This document shows positions 32,747-40,697 of a stretch of DNA of 64,000 nucleotides, one piece after another (positions within the stretch are counted from its first letter, which is position 1; every line of letters starts with the position of its first letter). Position numbers and translations under genes: made by a program. The notes under the pieces are model-generated. The model did no database searches. It had not been told where the DNA came from and was given only the letters and a program-made list of their open reading frames with translations. Origin of the DNA: an uncultured Croceitalea sp. (GTDB lineage: Bacteria > Bacteroidota > Bacteroidia > Flavobacteriales > Flavobacteriaceae); NCBI GenBank assembly GCA_947495075.1, contig CANLXH010000002.1, forward strand, positions 930,001 to 994,000, in the 5' to 3' direction.

Positions 32747-34091
32747 TATCTCACCAAACAAATTAAACGAGAAAGTAGATCTTTCTGGGTTTAAAGCTGC
32801 TCAGAAAGTGTTTCATAAGAAGCATTTTAAGCAGTTTAATAGATTTTTGATGGCATTTGCAATTTTTGGATTTATTGTACTTTTTTTGCCATGGACCCAA
32901 AATATTACAGGGAAGGGGTATTTAACTACGTTGACGCCAGACCAAAGACCACAGACGATACAATCTCCTATTCCAGGAAGGATAGAGAAATGGTATGTAA
33001 GAGAAGGAGATTATGTTGAAAAAGGCGATACTATTCTATTTATTTCTGAAATTAAGAACGAGTATTTTGATCCTAATTTAGTGCAAAGGACTGGGCAGCA
33101 GATAAAAGCAAAGGAAATGTCTGTTACTTCGTACCAAGGAAAAGTCAAAGCACTTAACAATCAGATAGGTGCGCTATCAAGTGAGCGTTCCTTAAAATTG
33201 CAACAGGCAAAAAATAAGTTGATACAGTCCAAACTAAAGGTAAAAAGCGATAGTATTGATTTAGAAGCTGCAAATACTAATATTTCTATCGCGGAGAGAC
33301 AATACAATCGTATCGTCCAATTACAATCTGAAGGTTTAAAGGCGTTGACGGATGTTGAAGAAAAAAGACTAAAACTTCAAGAGACACAAGCTAAGTTAAT
33401 TTCGCAAGAAAATAAACTCTTGGCTAGTAAAAATGAAGTGATTAATGCACAGGTTGAGATTAATAGGGTACAAGCTGAGTATACAGATAAAATATCAAAA
33501 GCGCAGAGCGATATGTTTACGGCGCAATCTAACCAGTTTGATTCTGAAGCACAGGTAACAAAATTGGAAAATGAATATACCAATTACTCCATTCGTAATG
33601 ATTTGTATTATATAAAAGCACCACAGAGTGGTTATATAAATAGAGCTATCCAAGGAGGTTTAGGAGAAACTTTTAAAGAAGGAGATAAGTTGGTAGGTAT
33701 TATGCCAGCAGATTATGATATGGCTGTGGAGACCTTTGTAGCTCCAATAGATTTGCCATTAGTGCACCTAGGTGAAAAAGTACGTATTCAATTTGATGGT
33801 TGGCCGGCAATAGTATTTAGTGGGTGGCCTAATGCATCTTATGGAACCTATGGCGGAAAAGTGGTGGCAATTGAAACCTTTATAAGTGATAATGGAAAAT
33901 ATAGAATATTGTTAGCACCAGACCCAGAAGAGCAATCTTGGCCAAAAGATCTTAGAGTAGGTTCTGGTGCAAATACGATTGCACTGTTAGAAGATGTGCC
34001 AATTTGGTTTGAGCTATGGCGTCAACTCAATGGATTCCCTCCAAACTATTACCAGCCAGAGAATGCAATGGCTAATGCGAAAAAGAAATAA
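32739..34091 (+). CDS. HlyD-family membrane fusion protein
   Basis: A 450-aa periplasmic adaptor. One N-terminal helix (about 37-57), a lipoyl-type half motif (IPGRIEKWYVREGDYVEKGD), a long coiled coil (about 105-280), and the second half (IKAPQSGYINRAIQGGLGE), then a beta-barrel region. Links the ABC protein to the outer-membrane channel. Overlaps the ABC gene by 8 bp; the TolC-like gene follows after 2 bp. Confidence 0.93.
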   Translation: MLNISPNKLNEKVDLSGFKAAQKVFHKKHFKQFNRFLMAFAIFGFIVLFLPWTQNITGKGYLTTLTPDQRPQTIQSPIPGRIEKWYVREGDYVEKGDTILFISEIKNEYFDPNLVQRTGQQIKAKEMSVTSYQGKVKALNNQIGALSSERSLKLQQAKNKLIQSKLKVKSDSIDLEAANTNISIAERQYNRIVQLQSEGLKALTDVEEKRLKLQETQAKLISQENKLLASKNEVINAQVEINRVQAEYTDKISKAQSDMFTAQSNQFDSEAQVTKLENEYTNYSIRNDLYYIKAPQSGYINRAIQGGLGETFKEGDKLVGIMPADYDMAVETFVAPIDLPLVHLGEKVRIQFDGWPAIVFSGWPNASYGTYGGKVVAIETFISDNGKYRILLAPDPEEQSWPKDLRVGSGANTIALLEDVPIWFELWRQLNGFPPNYYQPENAMANAKKK

Positions 34092-34093
34092 GA

Positions 34094-35491
34094 ATGAAAA
34101 AATGCTTGTTACTCTTATTCCTATTGGTTAGTTGTGCGATTTCTGCGCAACAAGATACTTTAATGCTCAAGTTTAATGAGTATCTGGGCTATGTAAAGAA
34201 ATACCATCCAATTGCAAAACAAGCACAATTAACTATTTCTATTGGACAAGCTAAATTGATGAAAGCAAGAGGAGGTTTTGACCCTAAAATTGAAGTAGAT
34301 TATGATAGAAAAGAGTTTAAAGGGACAGAATATTGGGATAGATTAAATGCCGCTTTTAAAATACCTACATACTATGGAGTAGAACTAAAAGGAGGGTTTG
34401 AGCAAGTTGAAGGGGAATTTACAAATCGTGATGAATTTTTGCCAGAGGATGGTCTTTATAGTGTAGGTGTTTCTGTATCATTAGCTCGGGGGTTTTGGAT
34501 AAATGACCGCATGGCTACGTTAAGAAAAGCTAAGTTTTTTAGAGAGCAAGCAAAAGCAGACCAGGATTTACTGGTTAATGAGGTATTGTATAAGGCTTCA
34601 TTAGCATATTTTGATTGGTTGCAAGCATACAATGATGCAGAAATATTCAGAGATTTTTTAAATAATGCCCAAGTACGTTTTGAAGGTGTAAAAAAGAGCG
34701 CTTTAGCAGGAGAAGTTGCGACTATAGATACCGTAGAAGCAAAAATAGCACTTCAAAATAGGGCATTGAACTTGGAGCAGGCTAAAGTTAAGTTGATGAA
34801 AAAGTCATTAAAACTCTCCAACTTTTTGTGGATTAATGATGTGCCTGTTGAGTTACAACAAAATGTTATTCCAGATTTAAACCTTGAAGAAGAGATAGAT
34901 GTTACTTTAGAAATCATGGGGAAACCTTTAGATAGTTTTACCCTAGAAAACCATCCAAAGTTAAAATCTTTAAATTATAAAATAGATGGTCTTACGGTAG
35001 ATAAAAGACTAAAAGCAAACAGATTACTTCCTACCATTGATGCAGAGTATAACTTTATAACAGAGTCACCAAAACAATTAAACTCATTAAATACTCAAGA
35101 ATATAAAGGTGGCCTTAGTTTTAGATTCCCGCTTTTTCTAAGAAAAGAAAGAGGAGACTTAAAACTTGCTAAGTTTAAATTACAAGATGCACAATTTGAT
35201 CGTGACAATGCTGAAATCGAAATTCAAAATAAGGTTTTAGCCATTTACAGAGAATTAGACTCCTATGTTACCCAGAACGAATTAATTGATGATATTGTAA
35301 TGGATTATAATACACTCTTATCTGCTGAAGAACGCAAGTTTAGTTTTGGCGAAAGCTCACTATTTTTAATAAATTCTAGGGAAAGTAAGTTGATAGATGC
35401 TGAGTTAAAACAGAATGAAGTTCAAAACAAATTCTTCAAAACAAAAGCTAATCTCTTCAAAAGTCTAGCGGTTAATCCTGAGAATTTATAA
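34094..35491 (+). CDS. TolC-family outer-membrane efflux protein
   Basis: A 465-aa exported protein (signal peptide ending in CAISAQ) with two long helical repeats of the OEP fold and an internal stretch of strands. Completes the tripartite exporter with the two upstream genes. Ordinary length for the family. Confidence 0.9.
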   Translation: MKKCLLLLFLLVSCAISAQQDTLMLKFNEYLGYVKKYHPIAKQAQLTISIGQAKLMKARGGFDPKIEVDYDRKEFKGTEYWDRLNAAFKIPTYYGVELKGGFEQVEGEFTNRDEFLPEDGLYSVGVSVSLARGFWINDRMATLRKAKFFREQAKADQDLLVNEVLYKASLAYFDWLQAYNDAEIFRDFLNNAQVRFEGVKKSALAGEVATIDTVEAKIALQNRALNLEQAKVKLMKKSLKLSNFLWINDVPVELQQNVIPDLNLEEEIDVTLEIMGKPLDSFTLENHPKLKSLNYKIDGLTVDKRLKANRLLPTIDAEYNFITESPKQLNSLNTQEYKGGLSFRFPLFLRKERGDLKLAKFKLQDAQFDRDNAEIEIQNKVLAIYRELDSYVTQNELIDDIVMDYNTLLSAEERKFSFGESSLFLINSRESKLIDAELKQNEVQNKFFKTKANLFKSLAVNPENL

Positions 35492-35506
35492 CTTAATATC
35501 AATAAA

Positions 35507-36376
35507 TTGGATAACAGTATTAGTATCACACGAAAGACTTTATTAAAAGATACTTTTTTTATTGTTTTGGGCATATTCACAGCAGCTTTTGGCTTAGAAA
35601 GTTTTCTGTTGCCAAATAGCTTTATAGACGGTGGTGCAACAGGAATATCTCTCTTGCTTACAACTACATCTTCATTACCACTCTACGCTTTAATCATATT
35701 TGTGAATATTCCATTTATGATTTTGGCATATAAAGTCATAGGTAGAATATTTGCGATTAAAACAACAATAGCTATTCTAGGACTTTCTCTAGTCTTAGCT
35801 TTTGTACATTTTCCAGAAGTAACACAGGACAAGTTATTGGTTGCTGTCTTTGGAGGATTTTTTCTTGGTGCTGGAATAGGTCTTTCTATAAGAGGAGGAA
35901 GTGTTTTAGATGGTACCGAGGTTTTAGCAATCTTCCTAAGTAGAAAGCTTGGAACAACTATCGGCGACATTATTATTTTAATTAATATTATAGTTTTTAT
36001 AGCAGCAGCTTACCTTCTTTCTATTGAGACAGCCTTATATTCTATGCTTACCTATTTAGCTGCTTCAAAAACGCTTGACTTTGTTATTGATGGTATTGAA
36101 GAATATACTGGTGTAACTATTATCTCTAATGCTAGCGAGGAAATACGGCAAATGATTACTGAAAAAATGGGCCGTGGGATTACAATTTATAAAGCTAAAG
36201 GTGGATACGGGACAACCGGTACTCGAAAAGAACATGATGTTCTCTTTACCATAATTACACGATTAGAGATACGCAAGCTCAATATAGAAATTTCTAAAAT
36301 AGATGCTAAAGCCTTTGTTGTTATGCATAGAATTAATGATACTAGAGGAGGTATGATTAAAAAACGTTCGTTGTAA
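35507..36376 (+). CDS. YitT-family membrane protein (DUF161/DUF2179)
   Basis: A 289-aa protein with five or six helices and motifs ESFLLPNSFIDGGATGISLL and LGAGIGLSIRGGSVLDGTEV, then a C-terminal cytosolic DUF2179 domain (about 205-285). The start is TTG at 35507, 15 bp after the TolC-like gene. Role in the cell unknown. Confidence 0.9.
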   Translation: MDNSISITRKTLLKDTFFIVLGIFTAAFGLESFLLPNSFIDGGATGISLLLTTTSSLPLYALIIFVNIPFMILAYKVIGRIFAIKTTIAILGLSLVLAFVHFPEVTQDKLLVAVFGGFFLGAGIGLSIRGGSVLDGTEVLAIFLSRKLGTTIGDIIILINIIVFIAAAYLLSIETALYSMLTYLAASKTLDFVIDGIEEYTGVTIISNASEEIRQMITEKMGRGITIYKAKGGYGTTGTRKEHDVLFTIITRLEIRKLNIEISKIDAKAFVVMHRINDTRGGMIKKRSL

Positions 36377-36423
36377 GTTTTTCTTTAATAAACCTACAAA
36401 AGGGTATAGTAGAAGAAAATGAT

Positions 36424-37041
36424 ATGAATACAGTTCAAAATACAATCGATACAATTAAAGAAAGCTTATCTAATTCTTGGTCATATAAAGATTACAGAGA
36501 AAAAGTTCATCAGCTTGCTATTGATGGAGCAACTACGGGCGAAAATCAATCTGATGCCTTAATAGATTATACCCAATTAAACGATAAACGCATGAATCGT
36601 TGGGATAAAACATTAAAAACACCAATTGCTATTCAAGAAAAAATAGCAAAACTCGATAAAAAGCTAACATTTTTAGTGTTAACAGAAAGTTGGTGTGGTG
36701 ATGCTTCCCCAAGTCTACCTGTTATGAATAAGATAGCAGAGCTGAACCCAAACATTGAGTTGCGAATAGTATTAAGAGATGAAAACCTTGATTTAATGAA
36801 TCAATTTTTGACCAATAATTCGATGTCGATTCCAAAATTAATTGTCATAGACAGTGATACTGAAAAAGTCATTGCCGATTGGGGTCCAAGACCGAGTACT
36901 GCAACAAAAATGGTGGAAGATTATAAGGCTATGCACGGTAAGCTTACTCCAGAATTTAAGCAAGACTTACAGGTTTGGTATAATAAAGATAAGGGCCAGA
37001 ATATCTTATCAGATATCGTTGATTTACTTCCCTTGAAATAA
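36424..37041 (+). CDS. Thioredoxin-fold protein with WCGD motif
   Basis: A 205-aa cytosolic protein. The thioredoxin-like region (about 75-175) has LTESWCGDASPSLPVM at residues 87-102; the usual CxxC is reduced to one cysteine (C91, followed by G-D). The cis-proline region is SIPKLIVID. Without the second cysteine it could be a monothiol oxidoreductase or a thiol-binding protein. Overlaps the convergent TonB-like gene by 18 bp. Confidence 0.85.
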   Translation: MNTVQNTIDTIKESLSNSWSYKDYREKVHQLAIDGATTGENQSDALIDYTQLNDKRMNRWDKTLKTPIAIQEKIAKLDKKLTFLVLTESWCGDASPSLPVMNKIAELNPNIELRIVLRDENLDLMNQFLTNNSMSIPKLIVIDSDTEKVIADWGPRPSTATKMVEDYKAMHGKLTPEFKQDLQVWYNKDKGQNILSDIVDLLPLK

Positions 37042-37746
37042 ATAGGTAATAGTCCCTTTTTGTGAAGTTTTATTAGAAGAATTGAAATAGGCTTTTTTGG
37101 CGTATGCCATAGCATTGTCTATTAAACAACCATTCGTTGTTGTAGAGCTTTTTTCATTAAAGCTGGTTTCAATTACGTATCCGTCTGAATCTACTTTGAT
37201 ATTGATAACCACTTTGCCTCCTTGAATGCAAGTATAAATAGGTGGTGGAAGATCATATGCATTTCTATCTATTAAGGAATAAGATATAGAAGTTCTTTTT
37301 TCGGCCAGATTATTAGTAAACTCTTTTTTCTGGGCTTCTTTCTCTCCCAACTGTTTCTTTTTCTCTTCACGTTGTTTGGCTAGTTCTTTCAAACTTGCCG
37401 CATATCCACCGTCTGAAGTCAATAAATCGTTTGGAGCTTCATTCATGGCTCTTTCTTCCATGATTTCTTGTAATGTCTTTAGAGGTTCAGGGCTTCCAAC
37501 ACTTGGTTTTGCTGTTTGATTAAAAGCCATGTGACTTTTAATGGGATCTGCATTCGAAGCTATTTCTTCCAAACGTTTTTCCTCTTCTTGTAATAATTCT
37601 TCAAGATCTTCGTCAGCTAAGGCCATTTCAATTACATATTCATCTTCTTGTTTGGCTCCTAAACGAATACTGTATAAAAGCAATAGCACAATAGCCATTG
37701 AAAAAATGGTGATGATTAATGATAATTGCTTTCTATTCAGATTCAT
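37024..37746 (-). CDS. TonB-like C-terminal domain protein
   Basis: A 240-aa protein with one N-terminal helix (about 10-28), an acidic and charged middle with coiled-coil character (LEELLQEEEKRLEEIAS, KQREEKKKQLGEKEAQKK), and a C-terminal domain ending VINIKVDSDGYVIETSFNEK...TITYLFQGK, as in TonB-family energy transducers. The proline-rich span normal in TonB is missing. Probably spans the periplasm. Confidence 0.75.
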   Translation of the reverse strand: MNLNRKQLSLIITIFSMAIVLLLLYSIRLGAKQEDEYVIEMALADEDLEELLQEEEKRLEEIASNADPIKSHMAFNQTAKPSVGSPEPLKTLQEIMEERAMNEAPNDLLTSDGGYAASLKELAKQREEKKKQLGEKEAQKKEFTNNLAEKRTSISYSLIDRNAYDLPPPIYTCIQGGKVVINIKVDSDGYVIETSFNEKSSTTTNGCLIDNAMAYAKKAYFNSSNKTSQKGTITYLFQGK

Positions 37747-37822
37747 GGTCTTACTATAACCGATTTTTTATAAAAATATTTTATCCTATTTTCTAAAGCA
37801 AATTTCGCACCAAATTACCCTA

Positions 37823-38518
37823 TCAGAGCATTTGCTCCTTAAAAACATCAGGAGTTACGGCTTTATTTACGTTATAGTCACCTATTTTGGTTCTTCTTAG
37901 TGAAGAAAGATGCCCGCCAGAATCTAATGCTTTACCAAAATCATGAGCAAGCGAGCGTATATAAGTGCCTTTGCTGCAACGTACCCTAAAATGAACTTCT
38001 GGAAGCTGAATTTTGATAATCTCAAATTCAAGTATTTCGATTTTGCGCGATTTTATTGTTACTTCTTTGCCTTCTCGGGCAAATTCGTACAAACGTTTGC
38101 CATCTTTTTTTAAGGCTGAAAAAATAGGTGGTATTTGTTCTATTTTACCTAAAAATTTAAACGTAGTGCTTTTTATAAGTTCTTCAGTTAAGTGGTCTGT
38201 TGGATACGTTTTATCTATTTTAGTTTCTAAATCGTAGGAGGGCGTTGTGGCACCTAAAGTAATGGTGCCAGTATATTCTTTGGTTTGCCCTTGTAGTTCA
38301 GGAATACGTTTGGTAAATTTCCCCGTACAGATAATCAAAAGCCCAGTAGCCAGAGGATCTAAAGTTCCTGCGTGACCAATCTTAATTTTTTTAAGTCCAA
38401 ATTTTTTGCGAATACCCCATTTTAAAGCGTTAACTGCATGGAAAGAGGACCAGTTTAAAGGTTTGTCTATCAGCAGAATTTGCCCAGCTAAAAAATCTTC
38501 TTTCGTTTTTTTATTCAT
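37823..38518 (-). CDS. truB: tRNA pseudouridine-55 synthase
   Basis: A 231-aa enzyme that makes pseudouridine 55 in tRNA. KIGHAGTLDPLATGLL holds the catalytic Asp; YTGTITLGATTPSYDLET and GTYIRSLAHDFG are conserved. Last gene of the ftsX-DUF3098-uppP-truB run. The PUA domain of longer TruB proteins is absent, as is usual in this phylum. Confidence 0.97.
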   Translation of the reverse strand: MNKKTKEDFLAGQILLIDKPLNWSSFHAVNALKWGIRKKFGLKKIKIGHAGTLDPLATGLLIICTGKFTKRIPELQGQTKEYTGTITLGATTPSYDLETKIDKTYPTDHLTEELIKSTTFKFLGKIEQIPPIFSALKKDGKRLYEFAREGKEVTIKSRKIEILEFEIIKIQLPEVHFRVRCSKGTYIRSLAHDFGKALDSGGHLSSLRRTKIGDYNVNKAVTPDVFKEQML

Positions 38519-38536
38519 TTTTTGAAGAACAATTTA

Positions 38537-38566
38537 GTTCCCCTCTTTGGGGATTAGGGAGCTCCC
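38537..38566. repeat. REP-like palindromic repeat, supplies the uppP stop
   Basis: CCCCTCTTTGGGGATTAGGG is a short hairpin (CCCC/GGGG) followed by ATTAGGG. It has the same layout as the element in leuS at 43276-43306 (CCCTCCTTCGGAGGGATTAGG). On the minus strand it reads through uppP's last codons GAP and the TAA. It looks like a dispersed genomic repeat. Confidence 0.6.
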
Positions 38567-39354
38567 CAAATACTCCAAGCAATAGCGATTAGACCAACTA
38601 CTAAACAATAGATAGCAAAATAGCTTAGCTTGCTTTTCTTTACGAGCTGAATCATCCAGGTACAAGCAAAAAGCCCTGCGATAAATGCAGCTGCAAAACC
38701 TGCTCCCATAGCAGCCATTTGTGTACTTTCAAAACTTAGTTCTCCACCTAAGATATCTTTGGCAACTTTTCCAAAAATTAAAGGAACTACCATCAAGAAT
38801 GAAAAACGTGCAGATTTTGTTTTATCGATACCAAGAAGTACAGAAGTTGAAATAGTTGCGCCACTTCTAGAAATTCCAGGCAACATTGCCACTGCCTGAG
38901 CCAAACCAATTACAAAAGCACTTCTAAAAGAAACATCTTTTTCAGTAGTCTTTGCCATATCCGCTAGATATAATAACACTGCAGTAACGATAAGCATAAT
39001 ACCTACTATGATGATGGCACCATCAAAAAAAACTTCCATAAAATCTTCTAAAAAGAAACCTACAATTGCAGCCGGTATCATAGAGATAATAATCTTTAAA
39101 GCAAACTTCGCTTCTTCGTTCCATTTAAATTGAAATAGACCTTTAAAAATGTCTAAAACATCTTTTCTGAAAACAACAATGGTACTCAATGCTGTTGCAA
39201 AATGGAGTACTACGGTAAATAGTAAACTTTCTTCAGGGATAGAATCATCGCCTAAAATGGCTTTACCTAATTCTAAATGTCCACTGGAGGATACGGGTAA
39301 AAACTCAGTTAAGCCTTGGATAATTCCAAGGATAATAGCATCAATAATTTCCAA
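38554..39354 (-). CDS. uppP: Undecaprenyl-diphosphate phosphatase
   Basis: A 266-aa membrane enzyme (BacA type) that recycles the lipid carrier for cell-wall synthesis. Motifs GLTEFLPVSSSGHLELG (about 14-30) and LPGISRSGATISTSVLLG (about 158-175) are both present. It starts 1 bp after the DUF3098 stop. The C-terminus GAP and stop lie in a repeat. Confidence 0.97.
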   Translation of the reverse strand: MEIIDAIILGIIQGLTEFLPVSSSGHLELGKAILGDDSIPEESLLFTVVLHFATALSTIVVFRKDVLDIFKGLFQFKWNEEAKFALKIIISMIPAAIVGFFLEDFMEVFFDGAIIIVGIMLIVTAVLLYLADMAKTTEKDVSFRSAFVIGLAQAVAMLPGISRSGATISTSVLLGIDKTKSARFSFLMVVPLIFGKVAKDILGGELSFESTQMAAMGAGFAAAFIAGLFACTWMIQLVKKSKLSYFAIYCLVVGLIAIAWSIWGAP

Positions 39355-39355
39355 A

Positions 39356-39619
39356 CTATTCTTTCTTTTTGTGAGGGTTTAATAAGATAGCATATATCTG
39401 TATCCCTAGTCCAATAAGTATTAAGGTAGGTGCTAGACGAATTCTTCTAAAGCTGTAGATTTCTGGATTAAATACATTAGGGTCATCACTACCACCGCCG
39501 GCCATTAGTATAAAACCTAAGGCTATTAATCCTAATCCTATAAAAAGAAAGATGTAATTCTTTCTTTGAAAAATAAATTCCGATTTTGGTTTTTGAACTT
39601 CTTTGTTCTTTTTACTCAT
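39356..39619 (-). CDS. DUF3098 membrane protein
   Basis: An 87-aa protein with two membrane helices and the motif GLGLIALGFILMAGGGSDDP between them, typical of DUF3098. Sits between ftsX and uppP as in other Bacteroidota, hinting at a cell-envelope or division role that remains unproven. Confidence 0.85.
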   Translation of the reverse strand: MSKKNKEVQKPKSEFIFQRKNYIFLFIGLGLIALGFILMAGGGSDDPNVFNPEIYSFRRIRLAPTLILIGLGIQIYAILLNPHKKKE

Positions 39620-39730
39620 ACCGCAAATTTAAAAAGTTTAAACCACTTCAAACTTACTTCCAATAAGTTTATCAAATTTCAGTAAACAATTTTCTAAAAT
39701 CCTACATCTAAAAGCAAAGCATTCTAACTA

Positions 39731-40609
39731 CTAATAATACAGGTCGTCTGTTCGCAAATTCAAAAAACGTTGGGTAGCAAAATACGTGCTTAGGTAAGAA
39801 ATTAAAACGCCTAAGCCCAAGATACCCAAGAATAAGATCAATAAAACAGTAATGTCTTGAAAAAGGGTTAGTTCTGGGAAGTTATCATTTACATAATACA
39901 AAACTACTGCCAAAGCAATTAATGCAATTAAAGCTCCAAAAAGACCTAATTTGATATTGGTTGCTATAAAGGGTTTGCGAATAAACTTTTTGGTAGCCCC
40001 GACCATTTGCATGGTCTTGATGATAAAGCGTTTTGAATAAATAGATAACCGAATAGAACTATTGATTAAAAGCACAGCGATAACGGTAAAAACGGCACAA
40101 GCAATTAATATCCAAAGGCTTATTTTTTTGACATTATCGTTTAATAGCGAAATTAAAGGCTTATCATAACTAACTTCATCAACATAAGTCTTTGCTGAAA
40201 GTGTTTCAGCAATTTCAGTGACCTGCTCTGGAGAAACAAAATCAGCTTTTAAATTTACATCAACAGAATTCTTTAGGGGATTATAGCCCAAAAATTCCTG
40301 AAAGTTCTCACCTATATCTTCACTGTATTGTTCTGCAGCATCTTCTTTTGATACGTACACGGCAGACTTGGTATAATCTGCCATAGCTAGACTTTTCTGT
40401 AACTGGTCAATCTCCACAGGTTTGGCATTATCTTTTAAAAAGACTGAAATGGTAATCTGCTCTTTAAAATGGTCCCCAAGTTTTTTGGTGTTTAACACTA
40501 ACATCCCCAAAACACCTAAAAGAAAAAGCACTAACGCGATGCTCAAAACTACCGAGAAGTAGGATGAAATCAAGCGTCGTCTTTGATACTGTTCAATATA
40601 TTGCGCCAT
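39731..40609 (-). CDS. ftsX: Cell-division permease FtsX
   Basis: A 292-aa protein with four helices. Cytosolic start (YQRRRLISSYFSVVLS), an extracytoplasmic domain (about 55-165) and the FtsX core (VLLINSSIRLSIYSKRFIIK then TMQMVGATKKFIRKPF). With FtsE it controls peptidoglycan hydrolases; ftsE is not next to it here. Divergent from leuS. Confidence 0.94.
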   Translation of the reverse strand: MAQYIEQYQRRRLISSYFSVVLSIALVLFLLGVLGMLVLNTKKLGDHFKEQITISVFLKDNAKPVEIDQLQKSLAMADYTKSAVYVSKEDAAEQYSEDIGENFQEFLGYNPLKNSVDVNLKADFVSPEQVTEIAETLSAKTYVDEVSYDKPLISLLNDNVKKISLWILIACAVFTVIAVLLINSSIRLSIYSKRFIIKTMQMVGATKKFIRKPFIATNIKLGLFGALIALIALAVVLYYVNDNFPELTLFQDITVLLILFLGILGLGVLISYLSTYFATQRFLNLRTDDLYY

Positions 40610-40666
40610 ATTGGAAAATCGATGTGTAAAAATAGAAAAGTAAATCGGTTTTAAAGGGATTACCCC

Positions 40667-40674
40667 TATTTTTG
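40667..40674 (+). promoter_or_regulatory. -7 element of the leuS promoter
   Basis: TATTTTTG, TAnnTTTG match, 24 bp before the leuS ATG. Confidence 0.6.
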
Positions 40675-40697
40675 CGCTTTACAAAAGAAGAAGAGAA

